A stretch of DNA of 64,000 nt from contig CAKVHE010000002.1 of NCBI GenBank assembly GCA_934747885.1, forward strand, positions 372,001 through 436,000. Reading direction: 5' to 3'. The translations under genes and the position numbers were made by a program. The stretch comes from an uncultured Clostridia bacterium. GTDB lineage: Bacteria; Bacillota; Clostridia; Christensenellales; UBA1242. Under the pieces are notes generated by a model, which worked only from the letters and a program-made list of their open reading frames with translations, was not told the DNA's origin and did not search any database. This document shows, piece by piece, positions 49,843-59,038 of this stretch (the first letter of the stretch is position 1; every line of letters starts with the position of its first letter).

Positions 49843-51039
49843 ATGGCAAATTGGACACTTTCAGTTACCCAACTAAACAATTATATTAAAAAAATCTTCG
49901 AAAACGAAGAAGTGCTTATTGGCGTCAGTGTGTACGGCGAAATTACCAACCTAAAAAGGTCGGGCGTTGCGTCGTACTTTGATTTAAAGGATGACCTCTC
50001 GGCATTGCCTTGCATTTGCTTTGATAGTTCATTGCTTGCAGGTTTTGATTTCGGTTCAAAGGTGACCATAAAAGGACGACTGAATTTTTATGGAAAAACC
50101 GGCAAACTTAGTTTTGTTGTTTCAAAAATAGAAGATATGGGGCTTGGCGAACTATACAAGCAATTTTTGGAACTAAAAGCCAAATTGCAAAATGAAGGCT
50201 TATTTGACTCTTCAAAAAAGAAACCTTTAATTGTGCGCCCTAAGCGTATTGGGGTGGTGACAAGCGAAACGGGCGCCGTAATAAATGATATTGTGCGTGT
50301 AGCGCGTGAAAAGAGCAAAAGTGTGGATATCGTTTTGTATCCAGCCAAAGTTCAGGGCATTGGCGCCGAACAAGAAATTGTCAAAGGTATACAATTTTTT
50401 GATGATTACAATGTGGATGAAATTATTGTGGCGCGTGGAGGTGGTTCGTTTGAAGACTACGCACCATTTAATACCGAACTAGTTGCGCGTGCCGTGTTTG
50501 GTTCTAAAAAGCCGATTATATCAGCAATTGGCCATGAAAACGACTGGTCGCTAATAGATTTTGTCGCTGACGTTCGCGCCGGTACCCCAAGTATCGCCAG
50601 TGATATGGCAGTATTTGATGACAGAGGCTTTTTTGATAGAGCAATTGCCTTAAACAAAAAGCATGAAAGGTTGCTTGCTGAGCGCACCCAAAACCTAAAA
50701 AAGCAAGTTTGGCTGCGCGTAAATCAAATTTTGGCAAATACCGAACTTGCACTAATAACCAACAACCAAAACTTAAATAAAAAACTTGATAAAATTACCG
50801 GCAATGTCAATCTTAATTTTGTAACCAACAAACATCGACTTGACGTGTTAACTACAAAACTTGAAAAATTAAACCCACTTGCTTTGCTTAAAAGTGGTTA
50901 CGCTAAAATTGAAAAAGACGGCAAAAATGTGCTTAGCGTAAACGATTTACAAGTTGGTGATGCTATCAATGTATTTTTAAATGGCGGTGAAGTTAAAGCC
51001 GTGGTAGAAGAAAAAAAGGAGAAAATTTATGGATTTTAA
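49843..51039 (+). CDS. xseA: Exodeoxyribonuclease VII large subunit
   Basis: Single-strand DNA exonuclease subunit. N-terminal OB fold (LSVTQLNNYIKKIFENE with GEITNLKRSGVASYFDLKD) and the catalytic region with RIGVVTSETGAVINDI, DEIIVARGGGSFEDYAPF and ISAIGHENDWSLIDFVAD. The C-terminal helical part (about 260-370) is coiled-coil. 398 residues. It overlaps xseB by 11 bp. Confidence 0.97.
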   Translation: MANWTLSVTQLNNYIKKIFENEEVLIGVSVYGEITNLKRSGVASYFDLKDDLSALPCICFDSSLLAGFDFGSKVTIKGRLNFYGKTGKLSFVVSKIEDMGLGELYKQFLELKAKLQNEGLFDSSKKKPLIVRPKRIGVVTSETGAVINDIVRVAREKSKSVDIVLYPAKVQGIGAEQEIVKGIQFFDDYNVDEIIVARGGGSFEDYAPFNTELVARAVFGSKKPIISAIGHENDWSLIDFVADVRAGTPSIASDMAVFDDRGFFDRAIALNKKHERLLAERTQNLKKQVWLRVNQILANTELALITNNQNLNKKLDKITGNVNLNFVTNKHRLDVLTTKLEKLNPLALLKSGYAKIEKDGKNVLSVNDLQVGDAINVFLNGGEVKAVVEEKKEKIYGF

Positions 51040-51235
51040 CAAAAAAATATCTCGTCTAGACCAAATCTCGACTAGTCTTGAAGACTCAAATTTGCCCCTT
51101 GAACAAGCCATACAACTGTTTGACGAGAGCGTTCAAATAGCCAAAGAGTGTCATGACTTTATTGCTGACGCAGAAGGCAAATTAACCGTAATTAGGAAAG
51201 ATTTAGACAAAATAACCGAAGAACCACTAAACTAA
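51029..51235 (+). CDS. xseB: Exodeoxyribonuclease VII small subunit
   Basis: 68-residue two-helix protein: ISRLDQISTSLEDSNLPLEQ and AIQLFDESVQIAKEC are typical. AAAAGGAG before the ATG lies within xseA. ispA, which often follows in Clostridia, is absent. A terminator comes next and overlaps the spoIVB start region. Confidence 0.95.
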   Translation: MDFNKKISRLDQISTSLEDSNLPLEQAIQLFDESVQIAKECHDFIADAEGKLTVIRKDLDKITEEPLN

Positions 51236-51262
51236 TAAACGCATAAAAATATAAATATTTCA

Positions 51263-51294
51263 AAAACTATCTTTAATAATAAAGGTAGTTTTTT
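51263..51294 (+). terminator. Terminator after xseB overlapping the spoIVB ribosome site
   Basis: Stem AAAACTATCTTT (51263-51274) / AAAGGTAGTTTT (51281-51292) with one G-T pair and T residues. The AAAGG in the right arm is the only visible ribosome site for spoIVB, 9 bp before its ATG. Confidence 0.75.
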
Positions 51295-52449
51295 ATGTTC
51301 AAAAAAATTTTAGTATATGTTTTAGCACTTTTTTCAGTTTTAGTTAATTTGCTTTGTGTACCATTTGCCACCTTTACGGCAAGTGGTCAAATGCTTCTTA
51401 TTCAAAATAATGAACCAAATTTTTTTGAGCGAATTATTGATTTAATGCAGCCATTTTTTGATTGCTTTGGTGGCAAAAAAGAAAACAAGCCTGCCGAAAC
51501 GCCATTGGAGCCAAAGGAAGTTTATGTTAGTGGGTGCCCAATTGGATTTGGTATTACTGGCAAAGGCGTCGTGGTGGTAGAAATCAGCAAGGTAGAAACT
51601 TATGAGGGCGTAGAGAACCCTACCGAAAAAAGCGATGTAAAAATCGGCGATGTTTTGTTCTCTATTGCTGGCGCTGAAATTAAATATGGTGAACAAATTG
51701 GCGATATAATAAACGCTGAACAAAACAAAGGTAAGGAACTAGAAATTGTTGTAAAGCGTGATGGAAAGGAAATTGTTTCCACCATAAAACCTGCCATAGA
51801 TGCTTTAACGGGTAGTTACAAACTTGGTCTTTGGGTAAGAGATAACGCCGTTGGGGTAGGAACCATGACCTTTATTACTGAAAATGGAGATTATGGCGCA
51901 CTTGGTCACCCAATTGCCGATATAGACACAGGGACAATTATGCCAGTTGGTGAAGGCTTTGTTTATAAATGTAGTATAGTGGGTGTAAACAAAGGAACGC
52001 GTGGCATTCCGGGTGAATTAAAGGGACTATTTATGCGTACCGAAAATTCGGTAGGAAACATTACCAAAAACTGCGAAAACGGCGTTTACGGCACCATAAA
52101 AAAAGAAGGTGTAGAATATTACAAAACAAAAAAAGTTTTGGTAGAAAACAATCCGCAAATTGGCAAGGTGCAAATTTTGTGTACCGTTGATGGCTCACTT
52201 CCAGACTATTATGACGCGGAAATAATAAAAACCAACGTCAGCAACGGAACAACTTCAAAAAATATGGTAATACGCATAACGGATAGTCGCTTGCTTGCCA
52301 AAACGGGTGGAATTGTGCAAGGAATGAGCGGAAGCCCGGTATTGCAAGACGGAAAATTTGTTGGCACAATTACTCACGTTTTTATAAACGATCCTACCAA
52401 AGGCTTTGCTAGTTATGCCGAAACCATGCTCAATTGTTCAAAATTGTAA
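51295..52449 (+). CDS. spoIVB: SpoIVB serine peptidase
   Basis: Forespore-made protease that crosses to the intermembrane space and triggers pro-sigma-K processing through SpoIVFA. One N-terminal membrane segment (VYVLALFSVLVNLLCVPF), a PDZ domain (about 85-165; DVKIGDVLFSIAGAEIKYGE), then the S55 peptidase with YGALGHPIADIDTGTIMPV and catalytic Ser in VQGMSGSPVLQDGKFVGTI. 384 residues. In other spore-formers spo0A follows; here it does not. The ATG comes directly after a terminator whose stem includes the ribosome site. Confidence 0.95.
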   Translation: MFKKILVYVLALFSVLVNLLCVPFATFTASGQMLLIQNNEPNFFERIIDLMQPFFDCFGGKKENKPAETPLEPKEVYVSGCPIGFGITGKGVVVVEISKVETYEGVENPTEKSDVKIGDVLFSIAGAEIKYGEQIGDIINAEQNKGKELEIVVKRDGKEIVSTIKPAIDALTGSYKLGLWVRDNAVGVGTMTFITENGDYGALGHPIADIDTGTIMPVGEGFVYKCSIVGVNKGTRGIPGELKGLFMRTENSVGNITKNCENGVYGTIKKEGVEYYKTKKVLVENNPQIGKVQILCTVDGSLPDYYDAEIIKTNVSNGTTSKNMVIRITDSRLLAKTGGIVQGMSGSPVLQDGKFVGTITHVFINDPTKGFASYAETMLNCSKL

Positions 52450-52477
52450 AATTTTGTCATAAAAAATATAAAAGAGG

Positions 52478-52506
52478 TTGCTATTGGCTTTCAAAGGTGA
52501 TATAAT
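52478..52506 (+). promoter_or_regulatory. Promoter upstream of the unknown basic protein
   Basis: TTGCTA (52478-52483) and TATAAT (52501-52506) with exact 17-bp spacing, 80 bp before the start codon. Confidence 0.65.
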
Positions 52507-52585
52507 GGCTTTTACTGTGTGCAAAAATTTGTATAAAAATTTTAACAAATTTAGGCAGTCAAATAAATAAAGGAGGTATCTACTT

Positions 52586-52978
52586 TTGAGGGCAAAACTA
52601 ACATCAAAAGAAAAACGAATTAAAAGATACCGAAGAAAACACAAAGAAAGAAAACGCGTTGTGGCGGTGCTAAACAAAACACCATTAAAGGCATTGTCGC
52701 ACCAAGTTGATTTGCTTGCCGATGTAATTACCGAAAGTTTGCAGTATGATTACTCAAAAATCAATTTATTTAAAAACGTTTATGTTTTTATGGCGGACTT
52801 GCATGAAATTTCAATTTCGGGGTTTGAAAAGGAACTTAAAGACACCCTTATCACATCCATGATAGAAGGACTAAAATCAGACGATTTGGTTTTTCCAAGT
52901 CCACTTATCAAAGAAGCGTTTATGTCTGCAAAACCAAAACGCTTTATTACGGCTGTTTGTTATTATTTAAAGAATTAA
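52586..52978 (+). CDS. Unknown basic helical protein
   Basis: 130 residues, family not recognised. The first ~25 residues are strongly basic (KEKRIKRYRRKHKERKR), which suggests binding to nucleic acid or anionic lipid. The rest is mixed helical with LKALSHQVDLLADVITESLQ. The start is a TTG with a strong AAAGGAGG nine bases upstream, and a good promoter lies before it, so it is very likely translated. It fills the interval between spoIVB and pcrA where spo0A might be expected but has no resemblance to a response regulator. No function can be assigned. Confidence 0.7.
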   Translation: MRAKLTSKEKRIKRYRRKHKERKRVVAVLNKTPLKALSHQVDLLADVITESLQYDYSKINLFKNVYVFMADLHEISISGFEKELKDTLITSMIEGLKSDDLVFPSPLIKEAFMSAKPKRFITAVCYYLKN

Positions 52979-53059
52979 AATTAACTTAAAAAGTTGTCTT
53001 GCATTGATTTACTTTTTGACTAAATTTAAGTATAATATTTATTCAAAAGGAAACAAAAT

Positions 53060-55288
53060 ATGACAACGAATAGCATTCTAGATAGTTTGAATGAAGAACA
53101 ATTAAAACCCGCAAAATGCGTAGAAGGTCCAGTACTAGTAACAGCGGGTGCCGGTAGTGGCAAAACCAGACTTTTAACTCATCGTATTGCATATATGGTA
53201 AAAGAATTAGGAATAGCTCCTTACAATATTTTGGCAATTACTTTTACCAACAAAGCCGCAAACGAAATGAAAGAGCGAATTTCTCATTTGGTCGGTGCAG
53301 GTGCCGAAGAAATGTGGGTTTGTACTTTTCATGCTATGTGTGGAAGAATTCTTAGAACCCACGCAAGCAAACTAAATTTTTCGTCAAACTTTACTATTTA
53401 CGGCGACACGGAAAAAAATAGTACCATAAAAAGGCTATTAAACACCAACGCCGATTATTTAAATTTGGGCAAGGAAAAGTTTAAGCCCGAACTAGTTGGC
53501 TGGCATATATCCAATGCAAAAAACGAACTTTTGTCGCCCGACGCCTATTATCTTTATATCAAAAAAGATAAGTTCGCCGATATAATTATTGACACTTACA
53601 AGGCCTACCAAAAGGAACTTTTAGCGTCAAATGCAATTGATTTTGACGATATGCTAGTTAAGGTTTACGAACTATTTAAAACTTATCCAAGTGTTCTTGA
53701 TGCCTATCAAGAGCGTTTTAAGTATATTCATATAGACGAATTTCAAGATACCAACACTGTACAATACGAGTTGGTAAAATTGATGGCGTCCAAATATCGT
53801 AATATTTTTGCCGTTGGTGATGAAGACCAATGTATTTACTCATGGCGTGGTGCCAAATTTACCAACGTCCAAAAACTAATTGATGATTTTGACGGCATTA
53901 AAGTTTTTAAACTTGAACAAAACTATCGCTCAACCAAGCCTATTCTTGATACCGCAAATAAGATTATTAAAAACAACGTAAACCGATTAGAGAAAAACTT
54001 GTGGACAAAAAACAGCGAAGGTCAAGCAGTAAAATATATGGTGTCGTATAGCGACCTAGAAGAAGCTGAGTTTGTTGCGCAAACCATAAAGTCTATGGTT
54101 GATGACGGCGCTAGTTATTCCGATTTTGGCGTACTTATGAGAATTAACGCCATATCCCGCGTTTTTGAAGAAAAGTTTTTAAACTATCAAATACCCTACA
54201 AAGTGTATGGCGGTTTTAAGTTCTTTGAGCGAAAAGAAGTTAAGGACCTACTCGCTTACTTAAAACTTATATCAAACCCAAAAGATAATGATAGTTTTAT
54301 CCGCACCCTTCAGGCACCTAAAAAAGGTATTGGTGATGCTACAATTGCTAAATTGCTGGCTGTTGCAAAAAGTTTAAATATGTCGGCTTACGATGTAGCC
54401 CGCACAGGTATGAGCCTTGATAGTGCAGTAATAAAAAAACTGCAAGGCTTTATGTTTGTTTTGGACGGACTGTTTAAGGCTAAGGAAGAATTAACCATAA
54501 GTGAACTGCTTACCAAAATAATAAAAGATTGTCAAATAATGGGTCAGTTTAGCAAAGATGACGAAGAAGACTATACTCGCATTGCCAACGTAGAAAACTT
54601 TGAAAAATCTATTTTGGAGTATGAGCAAGCCAACGACAACTCATCACTAGAAGACTATTTGCAATCGGTAACGCTGTCGCGTGATATCGACGAAATGAGC
54701 GACGATGACAATGCTGTGTCGCTTATGACTATTCATGCCTCAAAAGGGCTAGAATTTAATATAGTGTTTGTGGTAGGACTAATAGAAGGCGTGTTGCCAT
54801 TAAGCCGCGCCATTTACTCAATGGACAAAAACGAGATGGAAGAAGAGCGTCGACTTATGTATGTCGCAACCACCCGCGCTCGTCAACAATTGTTTTTGAC
54901 ACGCAGTTCTACAAAATTTAATTTTGAAACCCGACGCACTGAAGGGTCTGTTCCTAGCAGGTTTTTAAAAGAAGCCGGCTTTGAGAGCACACCTCTTGCA
55001 AAAACAGGTATACTACAAAATGTACGCGGTGGTGCGGGAAATTTTGCGCGCACTTCGTTTTTGGATGATGACGACGAAGAAAGCGAACCAAAACAAGTGG
55101 ACAAAAGCAAACTTGACCTCTATGCCAAGTTTAAGCAAGGCACGCGCGTGCGTCACAAGAGCTTTGGTGAAGGCGTGGTACTGGTTGAAGTTACCGACCC
55201 AGTTGGTGGATTTATCACCATAAAATTTAATTCGGTGGGCGTAAAGACGTTATCCCTAAAATTTGCGCCACTAGAAGTTGTTGAATAG
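53060..55288 (+). CDS. pcrA: ATP-dependent DNA helicase PcrA/UvrD
   Basis: Superfamily 1A 3'-5' helicase for DNA repair and plasmid replication. Motif I in VTAGAGSGKTRLLTHRIAYM, ITFTNKAANEMKERI, motif II region IHIDEFQDTNTVQYELV, GDEDQCIYSWRGA, QNYRSTKPIL and the motif VI YVATTRARQQLFL. The C-terminal RNAP-binding-type Tudor region reads TRVRHKSFGEGVVLVE. 742 residues. A TATAAT box is at 53031-53036 without a good -35. ligA starts 8 bp after the stop. Confidence 0.97.
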   Translation: MTTNSILDSLNEEQLKPAKCVEGPVLVTAGAGSGKTRLLTHRIAYMVKELGIAPYNILAITFTNKAANEMKERISHLVGAGAEEMWVCTFHAMCGRILRTHASKLNFSSNFTIYGDTEKNSTIKRLLNTNADYLNLGKEKFKPELVGWHISNAKNELLSPDAYYLYIKKDKFADIIIDTYKAYQKELLASNAIDFDDMLVKVYELFKTYPSVLDAYQERFKYIHIDEFQDTNTVQYELVKLMASKYRNIFAVGDEDQCIYSWRGAKFTNVQKLIDDFDGIKVFKLEQNYRSTKPILDTANKIIKNNVNRLEKNLWTKNSEGQAVKYMVSYSDLEEAEFVAQTIKSMVDDGASYSDFGVLMRINAISRVFEEKFLNYQIPYKVYGGFKFFERKEVKDLLAYLKLISNPKDNDSFIRTLQAPKKGIGDATIAKLLAVAKSLNMSAYDVARTGMSLDSAVIKKLQGFMFVLDGLFKAKEELTISELLTKIIKDCQIMGQFSKDDEEDYTRIANVENFEKSILEYEQANDNSSLEDYLQSVTLSRDIDEMSDDDNAVSLMTIHASKGLEFNIVFVVGLIEGVLPLSRAIYSMDKNEMEEERRLMYVATTRARQQLFLTRSSTKFNFETRRTEGSVPSRFLKEAGFESTPLAKTGILQNVRGGAGNFARTSFLDDDDEESEPKQVDKSKLDLYAKFKQGTRVRHKSFGEGVVLVEVTDPVGGFITIKFNSVGVKTLSLKFAPLEVVE

Positions 55289-55296
55289 GAGAGTTT

Positions 55297-57267
55297 ATGG
55301 ACCAAAAAGTTTTGGATAGGATGAATGAGCTAATTACGCTTATAGATAAATACAATTACCATTACTATTTTTTAAATGAGCAATTGGTTGCCGATAAAGT
55401 TTTTGATAAACTTTATTACGAACTGGTTGACCTTGAAAAACAATACAACTATATTCTGCCTTATTCGCCTACCCAAAAGGTTGGTGGCGAACCTATTTCG
55501 GCATTTGAAAAATTTAAGCATTTGCACAAACTTATGAGCCTAGACAAAGCGCAATCTATTCCAGAAATAGAAGACTGGTTTGTGCGTAATGAAAAATTGC
55601 TTTCTTCGGCCACCGGCGAATATACCGTGGAATACAAATATGACGGCTTGTCTATTGCCATAGAGTATAACGACGGCGTTTTGGTGCGAGCAGGTACTCG
55701 TGGCAACGGTATTATGGGTGAAGACATAACCAGTCAAGTAAAAACCATTCGTACCGTTCCGTTGCAAATAAATTACAAAGGTGTGGTTGAGGTGCAAGGT
55801 GAAGGCATTATGCGTTTGTCCTCACTTGAAGAATGGAACAAATCGCACGATGAGCAGTTAAAAAACGCCCGAAATGCGGCCGCTGGTGCCTTGCGTAATC
55901 TTGACCCAAAGGTGACGGCAAAACGCAAATTAGACGTGGTTATGTACAATGTAAACTATATTGAGGGCAAGACCTTTAAGACCCAATTAGAAGAGTATGA
56001 ATTTTTGAAAGAAAATGGCTTTTTGGTTGGTAGTTTGTTTGAAGTAGTGCATAGTCTAAAAGAAATTGAAAAAATAATAAAACATACCGCAAAAATAAGA
56101 AACGAATTAGATTTTTTGATAGACGGAATGGTAATAAAATACAACAAACTCAGTGAACGCGCCGAACTGGGTGAAACCAATAAATTCCCTCGCGGTATGA
56201 TTGCTTACAAATTTGACCCCGAAGAAACGACAACTATTTTAAAAAACGTAGTGTGGCAAGTAGGTCGCACCGGCAAACTTACCCCAATTGCCGAACTGGA
56301 GCCGACAGAACTAGGTGGCGTTACTATAAAGCGGGCAACTTTAAATAATTACAATGATATCCTAAAAAAAGACGTCAAAATAAATAGTCGCGTTTTTTTG
56401 CGTCGAAGCAACGACGTTATCCCTGAAATATTTGGCGTGGCTGAACACTTTGACAACTCATTGACTATACCAAAACCAGAGGTGTGTCCTTGTTGCAAAA
56501 CGCCACTTGTGGAAACTCAAGCAAACCTATTTTGCCCAAACAAACTTGGATGCAAAGAACAAATTTCTCGCAAGCTCACACACTTTGTTTCAAAGCATGG
56601 GTTTAATATTGAGGGTCTATCGGGCAAAACAATAAATCAATTGTATACCAAATTGGGGGTAAACACTTTTGCCAAATTGTATACCTTGACGGCTGATGAC
56701 CTTGCCAAATTAGACGGTTTTAAAGACAAAAAAATAACCAACACACTAGCGGAAATAGAAAACAGCAAATCGGTGCCAATTAACAAATTTATTTATGGGC
56801 TTGGAATAGATGGCGTAGGCCGAAAGATGGCAGATGTTTTGGCAAACCATTTTAAATCGCTAGATAATTTGGAAAGGGCAACCATTGAAGAACTTGACGA
56901 GTTGCCAGATATAGCTGAAATAACGGCAACCGACATATACAACTTCTTCCGCGACGAATTTAATAAAAAGGAACTAAATGCACTAAAAGAAGTTGGCGTT
57001 AAGCCAGAAGAAAAATCAGCACCAAAATCTCAAAGGTTTGCTGGTCAAAAATTTGTGCTAACAGGAACTTTAAGCAAGTTTACGCGTGACGAAGCAACAA
57101 AGATTTTGGAAGACAACGGCGCAAGCGTTACAACTAGCGTTACAAAAAACACCACCTGCGTTTTGGCGGGCGAAAATGCCGGAAGCAAACTAGACAAAGC
57201 AAAACAACTGGGTATCGAAGTTATTGATGAAGACGAATTTTTAAAAAGAATTGAAAACAATAACTAA
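55297..57267 (+). CDS. ligA: NAD-dependent DNA ligase
   Basis: Replicative ligase. The adenylated lysine is in VEYKYDGLSIAIEYN, with TRGNGIMGEDITSQV, EVQGEGIM and RNAAAGALRNLDPK. The zinc finger reads CPCCKTPL...CPNKLGCK, then HhH repeats (NKFIYGLGIDGVGRKMADVL) and a C-terminal BRCT domain (about 580-656; GQKFVLTGTLSKFTRDEA). 656 residues, normal. It follows pcrA closely. Confidence 0.98.
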   Translation: MDQKVLDRMNELITLIDKYNYHYYFLNEQLVADKVFDKLYYELVDLEKQYNYILPYSPTQKVGGEPISAFEKFKHLHKLMSLDKAQSIPEIEDWFVRNEKLLSSATGEYTVEYKYDGLSIAIEYNDGVLVRAGTRGNGIMGEDITSQVKTIRTVPLQINYKGVVEVQGEGIMRLSSLEEWNKSHDEQLKNARNAAAGALRNLDPKVTAKRKLDVVMYNVNYIEGKTFKTQLEEYEFLKENGFLVGSLFEVVHSLKEIEKIIKHTAKIRNELDFLIDGMVIKYNKLSERAELGETNKFPRGMIAYKFDPEETTTILKNVVWQVGRTGKLTPIAELEPTELGGVTIKRATLNNYNDILKKDVKINSRVFLRRSNDVIPEIFGVAEHFDNSLTIPKPEVCPCCKTPLVETQANLFCPNKLGCKEQISRKLTHFVSKHGFNIEGLSGKTINQLYTKLGVNTFAKLYTLTADDLAKLDGFKDKKITNTLAEIENSKSVPINKFIYGLGIDGVGRKMADVLANHFKSLDNLERATIEELDELPDIAEITATDIYNFFRDEFNKKELNALKEVGVKPEEKSAPKSQRFAGQKFVLTGTLSKFTRDEATKILEDNGASVTTSVTKNTTCVLAGENAGSKLDKAKQLGIEVIDEDEFLKRIENNN

Positions 57268-57280
57268 CGTGTGCTATAAT
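57251..57280 (+). promoter_or_regulatory. Promoter for gatCAB inside the ligA end
   Basis: TTGAAA (57251-57256) and TATAAT (57275-57280) with 18-bp spacing. The -35 lies within the last codons of ligA. Confidence 0.65.
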
Positions 57281-57299
57281 TGAGATAAGAAGGTATATT

Positions 57300-57587
57300 A
57301 TGACAAAAATGATGTTAACGACAGAAGAAGTGGAACACGTCGCCACTTTATCCAGATTAAATTTAACTGACGAAGAAAAGCAAGCCATGTGCCAAGATTT
57401 AAGCAATATGGTAAATTACTTTGGTAAACTTAGTGAAGTAGACACAACAAATGTAAAAGATGTAAATGTAAACTATGGTGCATTAAGAGAAGATGTAGAA
57501 GAAGAAAGCCTAGCGCAAGCAGAAGTTCTCAAAAACGCACCTAGCAAAAACGACGCATATTTTGTTGTGCCTCGTGTAGTAGACTAA
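57300..57587 (+). CDS. gatC: Asp-tRNA(Asn)/Glu-tRNA(Gln) amidotransferase subunit C
   Basis: Small subunit that stabilises GatA-GatB. It opens TTEEVEHVATLSRLNLTDEE, with NYFGKLSEVDTTNV, and ends SKNDAYFVVPRVV. 95 residues. The ATG at 57300 has AGAAGG before it. First gene of gatCAB, which makes Gln-tRNA(Gln) and/or Asn-tRNA(Asn) by transamidation, common in Gram-positives that lack glutaminyl-tRNA synthetase. Confidence 0.96.
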   Translation: MTKMMLTTEEVEHVATLSRLNLTDEEKQAMCQDLSNMVNYFGKLSEVDTTNVKDVNVNYGALREDVEEESLAQAEVLKNAPSKNDAYFVVPRVVD

Positions 57588-57601
57588 TAAGGATAACAAG
57601 A

Positions 57602-59038
57602 ATGAAAAACATTTTAGATTATAATATTTACGAATTACAAGACAAACTAAAAAAAGGTAATGTTACTAGCACTGAACTTACCAAGGCGTGCTTAAAACAA
57701 ATTGAAGAAACCAAAGAACTTAATAGTTTAATTTCGGTTAATGCCGAATATGCACTATCTCTTGCCGAAAAGGCGGATAAGGAAATAGCAGAAGGCAAAA
57801 GTGGGGCATTGCTTGGGGTACCGGTTATTGTAAAAGATAACCTATCTACCACTGAGTTCGATACCACCTGTGCATCAAAGATGCTAGAAGGATATAGAGC
57901 GCCATACAACGCAACGGTTGTGCAAAAACTTTTGGACGCGGGTGCGGTAATTTTAGGTAAGGCAAACATGGATGAATTTGCTATGGGTGGTTCCGGTGAA
58001 AATAGTGCCTTTGGCAAAACGCTCAACCCATTAGATCCTTCTAGAGTTCCTGGTGGTTCGTCCAGCGGTAGTGCATGTGCCGTTGCTAGCAAACAGTGCT
58101 ATGCATCGCTTGGCAGTGATACCGGCGGCTCCATTCGTCAGCCATCTAGTTTTTGTGGGGTGGTTGGTTTAAAGCCTACCTATGGCAGAGTTAGTCGTTA
58201 TGGGCTGGTTGCGTTTGCGTCTTCGCTAGACCAAGTTGGGCCAATTACCAAATGTGTAAAAGATAGTGCAATTATGCTAGAAGCAATTTGTGGCTACGAC
58301 AAGCACGATGGCACCACCGTAGACGGAAAAGACGTTAAGTTTGTAGACAAAATTAGAAATAGCGTAAGGGGTCTAAAAATTGGCGTTGCAAAAGAATACT
58401 TTGATATGATCAATAACAAAGAAGTAAAAAAAGCAATAGAAGACGCCGTAGAGTTTTATCGCGAGAATGGTGCGGAAATTGTAAATATATCTTTGCCTAG
58501 CGTTGACAAAGCCCTTGCCGATTATTACATTCTGTCTTCGGCTGAAGCATCTAGCAATTTGGCTAGATATGACGGTATCAAATATGGCAAACGCGCAAAA
58601 GATGCTGAAAATTTGCTAGATATATATTATAACACTCGCACCAAATATTTTGGCAAAGAGGTTAAACGTCGTATTATGCTTGGTAACTATTGCTTGTCGG
58701 CGGGCTACCATGATCAATATTACAACAAGGCACAAGAAGTGCGAAATGCATTAAAGCAAGAATTTGCAATTGCGCTAAAAAAGTGCGATGCAATTATTTC
58801 GCCAACCGCGCCAACAACTGCGTTTAAGTTTGGCGAAAAGGCAACGCCGCTAGATATGTATCTTGCAGATATCTTTACCGTGCCTGCAAACCTAACGGGC
58901 TTGCCTGCAATTAGTTTTAAGGTGGGCAAAGATGAAAATGGCATGCCAATTGGTTGCCAACTTATTGCTAACTATTTTGAAGAAGGAACACTATTTAATT
59001 TGGCAAACTACTATGAAGTTACAAAGGAGCTAAAATAA
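57602..59038 (+). CDS. gatA: Asp-tRNA(Asn)/Glu-tRNA(Gln) amidotransferase subunit A
   Basis: Amidase subunit that releases ammonia from glutamine. The Lys-Ser-Ser triad lies in GVPVIVKDNLST and the Gly/Ser motif VPGGSSSGSACAVASKQC with SLGSDTGGSIRQPSSFCG. 478 residues. The stop overlaps the gatB start by one base (TAATG). Confidence 0.98.
   Translation: MKNILDYNIYELQDKLKKGNVTSTELTKACLKQIEETKELNSLISVNAEYALSLAEKADKEIAEGKSGALLGVPVIVKDNLSTTEFDTTCASKMLEGYRAPYNATVVQKLLDAGAVILGKANMDEFAMGGSGENSAFGKTLNPLDPSRVPGGSSSGSACAVASKQCYASLGSDTGGSIRQPSSFCGVVGLKPTYGRVSRYGLVAFASSLDQVGPITKCVKDSAIMLEAICGYDKHDGTTVDGKDVKFVDKIRNSVRGLKIGVAKEYFDMINNKEVKKAIEDAVEFYRENGAEIVNISLPSVDKALADYYILSSAEASSNLARYDGIKYGKRAKDAENLLDIYYNTRTKYFGKEVKRRIMLGNYCLSAGYHDQYYNKAQEVRNALKQEFAIALKKCDAIISPTAPTTAFKFGEKATPLDMYLADIFTVPANLTGLPAISFKVGKDENGMPIGCQLIANYFEEGTLFNLANYYEVTKELK

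Noticed and set aside
53004..53036. Promoter before pcrA
   Set aside because: A TATAAT is present, but candidate -35 boxes are 9 or 21 bp away, outside normal spacing.
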